A DNA stretch of 39,968 nucleotides from Reichenbachiella agariperforans. GTDB taxonomy: Bacteria > Bacteroidota > Bacteroidia > Cytophagales > Cyclobacteriaceae. The notes under the pieces are model-generated. The model did no database searches, was not told where the DNA came from, and worked only from the letters and a program-made list of their open reading frames with translations. The position numbers were made by a program, and so were the translations under genes. This document shows positions 26,042-34,821 of the stretch, in pieces (the stretch's first letter is position 1; each line of letters starts with the position of its first letter). Location: contig NZ_FRAA01000015.1 in NCBI RefSeq assembly GCF_900142205.1, positions 1 through 39,968 of the forward strand. The letters run 5' to 3'.

Positions 26042-26150
26042 ATTTTTTATCTGCTATTCTTAGGGGTCAATTGTCCTTTTTACTTGACTATATGAGACGG
26101 GGAAATCAAATGATCAGAGTCGTCAATGACGGATGGAATAGAAAACCTCA

Positions 26151-29100
26151 ATGAGGAGCATCGATTTCTTATTATTATATAAATTAGGGTTAATCAACCC
26201 AAGACACTCTATGACTGTACCTGAAATTAACCACCAAGTTGAAAATCAATATCCTTGGTTATTAAGGCGAACATCACTACACATTTCTTATGCCACTTTT
26301 GCAGTAGGTGCGTTAGTTATGTTAGGCTGGATATTTGATGTGGAGTTTTTGAAGCGGCCTATTTCTGGACTGGTGGCAATGAACCCTTTGACTGCTTTTT
26401 GTTTTATGCTATCAGGTATAGGTCACTCTCGTTTGTGCAAGAGGCAAGTGCCTGACCAGTCCAAGGATTTAGGAGTCATACTCATCGTAGGTCTCATGAT
26501 CTCGATAAGTGTAGCAAAGTTGATAAGTGGTTTTCTGAATTCTGATTTTCAAATAGATCAGGTGTTGTTTGCTCGAGTACTAACCACAGATATGGTAGGT
26601 AATGTTTCTAACAGTATGGCACCCAATACTGCTGTGGGATTTCTATTACTTGGGGTTTCTATTTATTTGTCAGGAATCGAGAAATATAAGAAAATAGCCA
26701 ATGCCTTGCTGCTCGGGGTGTTTATTGTAGGTTTTTTCTCAGTTCTGGGGTATTTGTATGGGGTAGGAGAGTTTTTTGGAGTATTGACAGAGCTGCCTAT
26801 GTCACTGCACACAGCAGTAGGCTTTATATTGGCAGCAGTGGGTATACTGTTGCTCAATTCTGAGAGCGGTTTCATGAAAGTCATTGTGAGCCGACATTCG
26901 GGTGGTAGAGTAGCCAAGATTATGATTCCTCTAGTCATAATTATTCCAGTCTTCTTTGGTTACTTACGATTAATGCTAGCACCGAGAACAACGATGAGTT
27001 CGGAGCTAGGTATTTCTATTCTGATTACTGGGATCATCATTGCTTTCTTGATCACTACTTGGTTCTTAGTACGCACACTCAATAGAAATGATGAGGTAAA
27101 AGAAAATCTGGAACAAAGCCAAGGACAATTTCAGCAAGCATTCGAATATTCAGCTATAGGAATGGCATTGGTCTCTACTTCGGGAAAATGGCTTAGTGCT
27201 AATCGACAGTTGTGTGAGATGCTAGGCTATAGTAAAGAAGAATTAGAACTATTGACCTTTCAGGATGTTACTCACCCAGACGATCTAGAAAGAGATATTA
27301 ATCAGTTACATGAATTAATAGATGGCGTTATTGATAGCTATCAAATGGAGAAGCGGTATTTCCGCAAGGACGGAAAGATTTTGTGGGTCTTGCTGAGTGT
27401 CTCTTTAGTCAAAAGTAGTAATGGGCAGCCACTACATTTTGTGTCTCAGATTGAGAACATAACGCAAAGGAAAGAAGTAGAAGACGCATTGAAAAACGCC
27501 TCAGATAGACTAACGCTCGCAACTCAGGCCGCTAAGGTGGGGATTTGGGAGTATGAAATAGCAGATAATGAGCTGATATGGGATAGTATTATGCACGATC
27601 TCTATGGTTTGAAGGAAGGACAATTTACTAATCAATATGAAGACTGGCGAAAAACACTGCACCCAGATGATGTAGTGCGCCTAGATGAGGGGGTAGCAAA
27701 TGCCATATCGGGGGCGGTAAAATTTGATATAGAATTCAGAGTAATATGGCCAGACCAATCTGTTCGTCACATTAGAGCGTTGGCTTTGGTAGAGCGAAAC
27801 GATAAAGGGCAGCCGCTACGGATGATAGGGACTAATTGGGATATTACCGTGGACAAAAATTACAAAGAAGCGCTTAGAGAAACCACCGAGTTGGCTGAGG
27901 TAGCTAAGCAGGAAGCGGTAGCTTCGGCGAAGGCCAAGGAGAATTTCCTTTCCAATATGAGCCATGAAATCAGAACCCCACTCAATGCCATACTGGGAGT
28001 TACTAATCTCTTATTATCCGAGGATATGAAAAGGGAACATATGGAGCATATAGAGCTATTGAAGTTTTCTGGAGAAAACCTCCTTGCACTGATCAATGAT
28101 ATCCTTGATTACAATAAGATTGATGCAGGGAAAATAGAGTTTGAGGAAGTTGATTTTGATCTTAAAGAACTATTGATCCGTATAAAACAAACTTTGTCCA
28201 CCAAAATAGAAGGGAAGGAATTAGAGCTAATATTGAGGTATGATGAGTCATTGCCATACGTCTTTGTAGGGGATTCGGTTAGAGTTGCTCAGGTGATCAA
28301 CAACCTGATGAGCAATGCCATCAAGTTTACCGAAGAGGGTTTTGTCAAGCTTGATGTGTCATTGGTGTCTCGTGATGATGAACAAGCAACAATTCATTTC
28401 GAAGTGCAGGATACGGGGATTGGTATCCAAAAGTCCAATCAGTCGATGATTTTTGAGAATTTTTCGCAAGCGAGTAGTGATACCACTAGAAAGTTTGGAG
28501 GGACAGGGTTAGGGCTGGCTATTACCCAAAAACTACTTGAGCTGATGGGAAGTGAGATTCGACTTGATAGTGATTTGGGCTTAGGATCTGTATTCTCTTT
28601 TGATGTGACTTTTCCTATCGGGAACAATGAGTCCATCTCATCCCAGAATCGACCTACCGAAATGATATTTGCCAATGTAGCAGATAAAAACATCAAAGTA
28701 TTAGTTGCGGAGGACAATCGAGCCAATCAAATTGTATTGCAGAAATTTTTGGATAAATGGGGCGTTAAAACTGATTTCGCTGAAAATGGAATGGTAGCCA
28801 TGGAAAAGGCTAAGTCCGAAGCATACAATTTGATTTTGATGGATTTGCAAATGCCAGAAATGGATGGCTATCAAGCAACAACAGCTATTAGAGATATGGA
28901 CACTGTCTATGCCAAGCAGGTGCCTATTGTTGCGCTTAGTGCTTCAGCGATGATGGAAGTGAGAAAAAAGGTGAAGGAACTAGGTATGACAGATTTTATA
29001 ACCAAACCCTTCAATCCAGAAGAACTGTACAAGAAGATTATTAAATATCATCATGTGGTGAATGTCAAAAACCTTATAAGCTTACCTGAGAATGCTATTT

Positions 29101-29423
29101 ATCAGCAATTGATGAATTATGCTGAGGGGGACGCGAGTTTTGTAAGCGAACTGGTAGGGCATTATTTGGACCACTATAAGGCATTTCGAATTCAGTTTTC
29201 AGAAGCCGTGATCCGTGACAATATGCCCCAACTAAAAGAAGCTTGCGAAAAAATCAGTAAGAGCAATGAGGCACTGTCCATTACTAGTATGGATGCCTTT
29301 TTTGATAAAATTGACACCTTGGAATCTACCAAAACGGAGGAGCGAAAGATGTTCGACGAGATCAAAGTTACTTGTCACGAAATCCTCGAAGATTTGAATG
29401 CCATAAAAGCGGCCTTGAATTGA
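26151..29423 (+). CDS. Membrane-bound hybrid histidine kinase
   Basis: 1090 residues. About eight transmembrane helices (~40-325) form a membrane sensor module; two PAS domains follow (~330-445 and ~455-575), then HisKA with SHEIRTPLNA (His605). The HATPase has N-box Asn722, DTGIGI and GGTGLGLAI, and the REC domain has phospho-acceptor Asp898 in LMDLQMPEMDG. A C-terminal HPt-like domain (~980-1085) has Cys1032 where the His should be (LKEACEKIS). It autophosphorylates and can pass phosphate to its own REC, but the last His step must occur elsewhere, probably on the next gene's product. The first ATG is used here; a second in-frame ATG at 26211 is equally possible. The kinase-to-end half is paralogous to the gene at 31844. 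Confidence 0.93.
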   Translation: MRSIDFLLLYKLGLINPRHSMTVPEINHQVENQYPWLLRRTSLHISYATFAVGALVMLGWIFDVEFLKRPISGLVAMNPLTAFCFMLSGIGHSRLCKRQVPDQSKDLGVILIVGLMISISVAKLISGFLNSDFQIDQVLFARVLTTDMVGNVSNSMAPNTAVGFLLLGVSIYLSGIEKYKKIANALLLGVFIVGFFSVLGYLYGVGEFFGVLTELPMSLHTAVGFILAAVGILLLNSESGFMKVIVSRHSGGRVAKIMIPLVIIIPVFFGYLRLMLAPRTTMSSELGISILITGIIIAFLITTWFLVRTLNRNDEVKENLEQSQGQFQQAFEYSAIGMALVSTSGKWLSANRQLCEMLGYSKEELELLTFQDVTHPDDLERDINQLHELIDGVIDSYQMEKRYFRKDGKILWVLLSVSLVKSSNGQPLHFVSQIENITQRKEVEDALKNASDRLTLATQAAKVGIWEYEIADNELIWDSIMHDLYGLKEGQFTNQYEDWRKTLHPDDVVRLDEGVANAISGAVKFDIEFRVIWPDQSVRHIRALALVERNDKGQPLRMIGTNWDITVDKNYKEALRETTELAEVAKQEAVASAKAKENFLSNMSHEIRTPLNAILGVTNLLLSEDMKREHMEHIELLKFSGENLLALINDILDYNKIDAGKIEFEEVDFDLKELLIRIKQTLSTKIEGKELELILRYDESLPYVFVGDSVRVAQVINNLMSNAIKFTEEGFVKLDVSLVSRDDEQATIHFEVQDTGIGIQKSNQSMIFENFSQASSDTTRKFGGTGLGLAITQKLLELMGSEIRLDSDLGLGSVFSFDVTFPIGNNESISSQNRPTEMIFANVADKNIKVLVAEDNRANQIVLQKFLDKWGVKTDFAENGMVAMEKAKSEAYNLILMDLQMPEMDGYQATTAIRDMDTVYAKQVPIVALSASAMMEVRKKVKELGMTDFITKPFNPEELYKKIIKYHHVVNVKNLISLPENAIYQQLMNYAEGDASFVSELVGHYLDHYKAFRIQFSEAVIRDNMPQLKEACEKISKSNEALSITSMDAFFDKIDTLESTKTEERKMFDEIKVTCHEILEDLNAIKAALN

Positions 29424-29570
29424 TGTGAATTTCACCTTAAATAAGAACGCATTCGACTACAAAGAGAGGGCTTTGACCGAGAAAATAAATATGAAGTGTA
29501 ATCATTTGATACCTTGTAGCCTTAGTGAATTTCAATAAGGTCAAGAGCAATATAGTTTAGAATAGATAAC

Positions 29571-30938
29571 ATGGAATATTCCCAATACAAATCGGAGCTT
29601 ATAGCTAATGAGACGCAATTGGTGGTCTTAGACCAAGATGGAAGTTTTATTGGCTCATGTGATACATTGGAAAAACTCTCTGGTTTTGAAGGACTCATAT
29701 TCAAGGAAAGCCAATTTTTAAATAGTAAAAGAGAGCAAATATTGGCTTTACAACAGGGAGAGATTATTAATTACTTCCGTGTTTCAGATTCCTTTTTTAA
29801 AGGAGCCCTCATTAGTGACTACCGCATAGAAAAGGTACTTGTTGAGGGACAACTCCAATTGCATTGGCTGATATATGATCGCACACAGATGTACGAAAAG
29901 ATGACGGAACGAGAATTAGACGAAAAAGGAGTGATGAAGCAGAACAGTGACTTGCGTCAACTGGTGCGAGTACTCGAGAAAGAGAAGGATACAAATCAGA
30001 CTGTTAATAGCAGGTTACATCACGAGATTAAAATGCCGATTTCGGGGCTAAAATTTTTGTCTAAATCAAGTAGTGAGCATTTAGATCCCGAGACTAAAAA
30101 GAGGCACCAGTTGAGCATGGGTGTCATTACAGGGTATCTGGAGTATGCCGTCAACCAACTGGTAGCTACTGAGTTCAAAGAAACAAATATACCTTTCAAG
30201 ATAGACCAAATTATAGCGGCGGTAGAGGACACTTTTCTTGGTGAGTCAGATGCTCATTTGGTTTTTGAGAAAGAGTTCGAATCATCTATCGTGATTGGAA
30301 ACAAGCATAAGTTTTATATCGGTATTGTTCGTTTACTCAGTATTATCAACGATGGGCAACCTGATGGTCGAGTACGAGTGACTTTTGCTTATGACGAGCC
30401 TGCCAGATCAATTAGGCTTACTTTTAAGTCTAATCACCTGCCTGATGCACTACAGCGGATAGTACGCAAATACATAGGAATAAATGGTGCTTTTGATCTT
30501 AAGATCGAAGGTGGTGTACTGGTAATGATATGCCCTATCGAAGAGATAAAAATGCTCGAACCTATACCTACGAAAAAAAAGTCGAATGCTGAGGTGAAGC
30601 AAATCTCCAGAGCACAATTTCCATATTTGTATCAGATAACCAATCAGGATGATGAAATGGTGCGGGACATCATCGAAGGAGTGTTGGATGTGGTGCCTTT
30701 TGAATTGGAAAAAATGATGAAGCAATACCAAGCCAGAGACTATGATGCTCTAGCACGTACTTCGCACAAGGTCAAACCTAATTTTGAAAACCTAGAACAA
30801 AAGCAGTTTATCTCCAAAATATTTGAGATAGAAGCAGCAGCGATCAACAAGGATGTTGATTTTCTTCAAGCACATTTGGAGCCATTTGTCACCGAAGCGA
30901 GTGCCAAAATAGAAGAATTGAAAAGAATCTATACCTAG
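29571..30938 (+). CDS. Kinase-like phosphotransferase with HPt domain
   Basis: 455 residues. An N-terminal PAS-like region (~15-110), then a coiled coil. A HisKA-like segment has LHHEIKMPISGL (His151 in an H-E-x-K-x-P box). The ATPase-like part (~195-330) lacks the N, G1 and G2 boxes (RLLSIINDGQPDG stands where the N-box Asn should be), so ATP binding is unlikely. The C terminus (~352-455) is an HPt domain with SHKVKPNFENL, His399. An inactive kinase fold serving as phosphotransferase recalls ChpT and Spo0B; here an HPt is added. It lies between the hybrid kinase, whose own HPt-like domain lacks His, and the LytTR regulator, so it is the natural phosphate carrier of the cluster (inference). 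Confidence 0.8.
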   Translation: MEYSQYKSELIANETQLVVLDQDGSFIGSCDTLEKLSGFEGLIFKESQFLNSKREQILALQQGEIINYFRVSDSFFKGALISDYRIEKVLVEGQLQLHWLIYDRTQMYEKMTERELDEKGVMKQNSDLRQLVRVLEKEKDTNQTVNSRLHHEIKMPISGLKFLSKSSSEHLDPETKKRHQLSMGVITGYLEYAVNQLVATEFKETNIPFKIDQIIAAVEDTFLGESDAHLVFEKEFESSIVIGNKHKFYIGIVRLLSIINDGQPDGRVRVTFAYDEPARSIRLTFKSNHLPDALQRIVRKYIGINGAFDLKIEGGVLVMICPIEEIKMLEPIPTKKKSNAEVKQISRAQFPYLYQITNQDDEMVRDIIEGVLDVVPFELEKMMKQYQARDYDALARTSHKVKPNFENLEQKQFISKIFEIEAAAINKDVDFLQAHLEPFVTEASAKIEELKRIYT

Positions 30939-30986
30939 ATAGGGTATATCCGAGATGTGTTATTTTGAATTACTTTGAAAAGTCAA

Positions 30987-31015
30987 TTGATTTAACTGCG
31001 GTTTTAGTAACTTTT
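30987..31015 (+). promoter_or_regulatory. Possible promoter of the LytTR regulator
   Basis: TTG (30987-30989), 18 bases, then TAACTTTT (31008-31015, one mismatch to TAnnTTTG) could start a transcript about 60 bases before the regulator ATG. The match is imperfect. Confidence 0.3.
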
Positions 31016-31080
31016 AGAAATATGATCCATCTTGATTTTAAAGACTAAAAGAAGAAATTTAACTAACCAAAACAACAACC

Positions 31081-31782
31081 ATGCTTAAGAAGTTAACATG
31101 TGTCGCTATTGATGATGAATTTATTGCATTAAAAATCATTACATCACTCATAGATCAAACAGGTTTTTTGACCTTACTGGGGTCATATCAGAGTGCCGTA
31201 GAGGGGACCAATGCCATCATAGAATTGGAGCCAGATATTGTTTTTCTAGATGTGCAAATGCCAGAGATTAGTGGTTTGGACATTATCAAGTCATTGAACA
31301 AAAAGCCAGAAATTATTCTCATCACATCGCAGGTAAAGTATGCAGTGGAAGCATTCGAATTTAACGTTACAGATTATTTGGTGAAGCCGATTGAAAGTTA
31401 TGCGCGCTTTATGAATGCCGTAACCAAGGCGAAGGACAACATAGCGCTGAAGGAGAAAAATGTAACGGGTAGTGATGCAGTTTTTATGAAAATAGATTTT
31501 CTACTTACCAAGGTGCAATTTGAGTCTATTTTGTATGTAGAAGGGTATGGAGATTATATCAAAGTACATACTACAGATAAGACCCACGTCGTGTATTACA
31601 AGTTGAGTAGTATAGAGGATAAGTTACCAAAGGATCTGTTTATGAGAGTGCATCGGTCTTACCTTGTTCAGATTAATAAAATTGATAATATCGATCAAAA
31701 TAGTCTGGTTATAGGAGATAATGTAGTACCCGTAAGTGCTAAATACAAACCAGAACTACTGAATAAAATCGAAATGCTCTAA
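31081..31782 (+). CDS. LytTR-type response regulator
   Basis: The 233-residue protein has an N-terminal receiver domain with acidic pocket DD (11-12), phospho-acceptor Asp57 (FLDVQMPE), Thr82 and Lys102 (LVKP). A LytTR DNA-binding domain (~135-233) shows ILYVEGYGDYIKVHT and LFMRVHRSYLVQINKI, the family's core. LytTR proteins bind pairs of ~9-bp direct repeats spaced by about 12-13 bp. In Bacteroidota they are usually paired with membrane LytS-type kinases; here they sit in a cluster with two HisKA hybrid kinases and an HPt protein. A candidate site lies at 34735-34764 before the giant surface protein gene. The HK gene follows 61 bp downstream. Confidence 0.93.
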   Translation: MLKKLTCVAIDDEFIALKIITSLIDQTGFLTLLGSYQSAVEGTNAIIELEPDIVFLDVQMPEISGLDIIKSLNKKPEIILITSQVKYAVEAFEFNVTDYLVKPIESYARFMNAVTKAKDNIALKEKNVTGSDAVFMKIDFLLTKVQFESILYVEGYGDYIKVHTTDKTHVVYYKLSSIEDKLPKDLFMRVHRSYLVQINKIDNIDQNSLVIGDNVVPVSAKYKPELLNKIEML

Positions 31783-31843
31783 AACGGGAATATGGGAGGT
31801 TTTAGATAGATCGCACCGTTTATTAAAGTCAGAAAATGAATTC

Positions 31844-34663
31844 ATGATATCGCCAAAAAAACCAACTAATGAGAAACAAAGGCTGGATGAGTTATACTCG
31901 TATCAGATTCTCGACACGGCCATAGAGCAGAGTTTTGACGATATTACGAAGATTGCAGCCCAGATATGTGACTCGCCGATTTCATTGGTGAGTTTGATCG
32001 ATCAAGATCGGCAGTGGTTCAAGTCGCATCACGGGTTAGATGTGTCAGAGACACCGAGAGATTTGGCTTACTGTGCACATGCGATTCATTCACCTCAGGA
32101 TTTGCTCGAAGTGTCAGACGCTTTCAAAGATGAGCGATTTCATGACAACCCATTGGCGACAGGAGCGCCTCATGTAAGGTTTTATGCGGGTGCGCCACTG
32201 GTATCATCCAGTGGCTATGCACTAGGGACTCTTTGTGTAATAGATCATCAGCCTAAATCTCTAACTGAGGGACAAAAAGAAGCACTTTGGGCTTTGTCTC
32301 GACAGGTGAGTGCGCTTTTGGAATTAAAGAAATCTAATAGAATACTCGAAGAAACTAGAGTCGCTCAGTCTCAAACGGAGCAGACTTTTAGAGATCGACT
32401 GGAGAGAATTGGAGACATGGTATATGAGCTTGATCCGAAGGGTAAGTTTATTTATGTCAACCCTGTACTGATACGTATTTCTGGTTTCCCAGAGGATGAG
32501 CTACTCAATATGCATTTTTCAGAATTGGTTTACGAATCTGATATTGAGCGAGTGACGGAGTATTACATTCGAATACTTAAGAACAAAGAAGTTTCTTCCT
32601 ATTTGGAGTTTAAAATGAAAGGTGTCAATGGACCTGTTTGGGTAGGACAAACTGTAGAAATAGAGTTTGATGATTGGCAAGGTGTACACATATATGGTGT
32701 AGCTAGAAATATCCAAGAACTGATGGAAGCCAGAGACCGGATGGAAAAAAGTGAGGAAAAGTATAGATGGCTCTCAGAGTACTCCGCAGACATGATTTGT
32801 CTGCATGAGCCCGATGGTAGATATAAATATTTATCGTCATCAGTCAAAGACTTGTTAGGTTATGAACAAGATGAATTGATAGGGGTAAGTCTCTACGATT
32901 TGATTCATCCAGATTTGATTAAGAGTCAGGTAGATGTTAAATCATTGAATGAGTATGGTTTTTCGGGCATAGAATCGAGGTTGCGTAAGAAGGACGGTAG
33001 TTATGTTTGGGTGGAATTTTATGCTAAGCCTATTTATAATGAGAAACAAGAAGTCGTCTCGATACAGTCCTCCACCCGAGATATCTCTAAACGGAGGAAG
33101 TTTGATGAAGCCATCCAACGAGCCATGCGGCTTGCAGAAAATGCCAAGCAAGAAGCGATAGCATCAGCTAAAGCGAAGGAGAATTTTCTCTCGACAATGA
33201 GTCATGAAATTAGAACACCACTGAATGCTATTCTGGGTGTAACAAATCTTTTGCTCATGGAAGAATTGGAGCAAAAACATCTTGACCATCTCAATTTATT
33301 GAAATTTTCTGGTGAAAACCTCCTTTCGTTGATTAACGATATTTTAGATTATAACAAGATAGAGTCTGGCAAGATTGATTTTGAAAAGGTAGATTTTAAC
33401 CTGAGAGAAGTGTTGATCAATTTGAAGCAGTCGGTCATGCCAGAGGTGGACAAAAAAGGCCTAGAGTTAGTCTTGAACTATGATGAGCAGTTGCCAAATA
33501 TGTTTGTAGGAGACTCAGTTCGAATCACTCAAATTATCAATAATCTACTCAGCAATGCCGTCAAGTTTACGGAAGAAGGGTTTATCAAGTTGGATATATC
33601 CTTGATAGAGAGGAAAGGGAGTGTGGCGCAAATCCGATTTGAAATACATGATACAGGTATCGGTATAGCGTCAGCCAATCAGTCCGTGATTTTTGAAAAT
33701 TTTGCACAAGCCAGTGATGACACTACCAGAAAATTCGGTGGAACAGGTTTAGGGCTTGCTATTACCAAAAAGCTCCTGTTGCTTATGGGGAGTAAGATCA
33801 GTTTAGACAGTGAGCTAGGGTATGGTTCTATATTCTATTTCGATATTGAACTGCCGATAGGCAATGAGTTAGAAGCTCTCCCTGATACTAAAAGTGGGTC
33901 GTCTGTTTTTGAAAGCGTAGCGGATCGAGACATTCATATACTTGTCGCTGAAGACAACCGAGCCAATCAAATCGTACTCGAAAAATTCTTGCAAAAATGG
34001 GGGATGAAGGTGGAATTTGTAGAAAACGGACGATTGGCATTGGAGAGATCAAAGATCGAGTGCTATGATCTAATCTTGATGGATCTTCAAATGCCGGAAA
34101 TGGATGGGTATCAAGCGACACAAGAGATCAGAAAGCTGTCTACTACCTACGGACAAAACCTGCCTATCATCGCACTGACGGCATCTGCACTGCTGGATGT
34201 ACGAAAAAAAGTGAAGGAGTTAGGGATGACAGATTATATAACTAAGCCTTTTAATCCAGAAGAATTATATAAGAAAATTCTGAAAAATGCTGGTAAAGTC
34301 CTTAAGCGACTAGTAAGCCCTATTAATGATCCAATTAGTCTTCGTCTACACGAGTTGTCAGAAGGAGATCCTGATTTTAAAAAGGAACTGACTCAGCATT
34401 ACCTAGATCAGTATGAGGGTTTTATGAGCAGTTTCTCAAAGGCAATGAAGGAACTTGACGAAAAAATGTTGAAGGAGGCTTGTTATGGAATCAAAACGAG
34501 CAATGAAGTTTTGGAATATACAGCTTTGGATCAAGTGATCGAAAGTGCACAGCAAGCCATGCTCGGTCAGGGCATATCTAAAGAGCAAAGTATCGAAGAA
34601 GCGACTAAAGCATACGAATCGATTACAGCTACACTTAGGGATATACTATCCCATGAACTTTGA
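31844..34663 (+). CDS. Soluble hybrid histidine kinase (GAF-PAS-PAS)
   Basis: 939 residues, no membrane segment. GAF domain (~25-165, with LIDQDRQWFKSHHGL and GTLCVID), two PAS domains (~180-300 and ~305-425), then HisKA with SHEIRTPLNA (His454). The HATPase has the N-box in NNLLSNAVKF, then DTGIGI and GGTGLGLAI. The REC domain has Asp747 in LMDLQMPEMDG, and an HPt-like end (~825-935) carries Cys880 in place of His (LKEACYGIK). From the linker before the H-box onward it is closely similar to the kinase at 26151, while the sensor half is unrelated. It should respond to an internal signal and feed the same relay. Last gene of the signalling cluster. Confidence 0.93.
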   Translation: MISPKKPTNEKQRLDELYSYQILDTAIEQSFDDITKIAAQICDSPISLVSLIDQDRQWFKSHHGLDVSETPRDLAYCAHAIHSPQDLLEVSDAFKDERFHDNPLATGAPHVRFYAGAPLVSSSGYALGTLCVIDHQPKSLTEGQKEALWALSRQVSALLELKKSNRILEETRVAQSQTEQTFRDRLERIGDMVYELDPKGKFIYVNPVLIRISGFPEDELLNMHFSELVYESDIERVTEYYIRILKNKEVSSYLEFKMKGVNGPVWVGQTVEIEFDDWQGVHIYGVARNIQELMEARDRMEKSEEKYRWLSEYSADMICLHEPDGRYKYLSSSVKDLLGYEQDELIGVSLYDLIHPDLIKSQVDVKSLNEYGFSGIESRLRKKDGSYVWVEFYAKPIYNEKQEVVSIQSSTRDISKRRKFDEAIQRAMRLAENAKQEAIASAKAKENFLSTMSHEIRTPLNAILGVTNLLLMEELEQKHLDHLNLLKFSGENLLSLINDILDYNKIESGKIDFEKVDFNLREVLINLKQSVMPEVDKKGLELVLNYDEQLPNMFVGDSVRITQIINNLLSNAVKFTEEGFIKLDISLIERKGSVAQIRFEIHDTGIGIASANQSVIFENFAQASDDTTRKFGGTGLGLAITKKLLLLMGSKISLDSELGYGSIFYFDIELPIGNELEALPDTKSGSSVFESVADRDIHILVAEDNRANQIVLEKFLQKWGMKVEFVENGRLALERSKIECYDLILMDLQMPEMDGYQATQEIRKLSTTYGQNLPIIALTASALLDVRKKVKELGMTDYITKPFNPEELYKKILKNAGKVLKRLVSPINDPISLRLHELSEGDPDFKKELTQHYLDQYEGFMSSFSKAMKELDEKMLKEACYGIKTSNEVLEYTALDQVIESAQQAMLGQGISKEQSIEEATKAYESITATLRDILSHEL

Positions 34664-34734
34664 TTTTCTAAGAGTCAGTTAGAGTCACGTAGCAATTACA
34701 TGTAGGGATAGTCCGATCTGGAGGGTGTTTGATC

Positions 34735-34764
34735 TCACCGAGTAATCCTCATCGTTCAACGAGT
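34735..34764 (+). promoter_or_regulatory. Candidate LytTR operator before the giant surface protein
   Basis: TCACCGAGT (34735-34743) and TCAACGAGT (34756-34764) are 9-bp direct repeats with a 12-bp spacer (21-bp period, two helical turns), the arrangement bound by LytTR regulators. The second copy's complement has the GTT core typical of such sites; the rest does not follow the published consensus well. It lies just upstream of the likely -33 region. Confidence 0.4.
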
Positions 34765-34772
34765 CCTCCCAT

Positions 34773-34799
34773 ATAGGGAGTGTCCCTATGCTAATATTG
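34773..34799 (+). promoter_or_regulatory. Hairpin and -7 box of the giant surface protein gene
   Basis: ATAGGGA-GTG-TCCCTAT (34773-34789) is a perfect 7-bp inverted repeat sitting in the promoter spacer, followed by TAATATTG (34792-34799), one base off TAnnTTTG. The ATG is 22 bases further on. A repressor bound at the palindrome would block this promoter. Confidence 0.4.
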
Positions 34800-34821
34800 A
34801 TTGTTCATAAATACGAAGACT

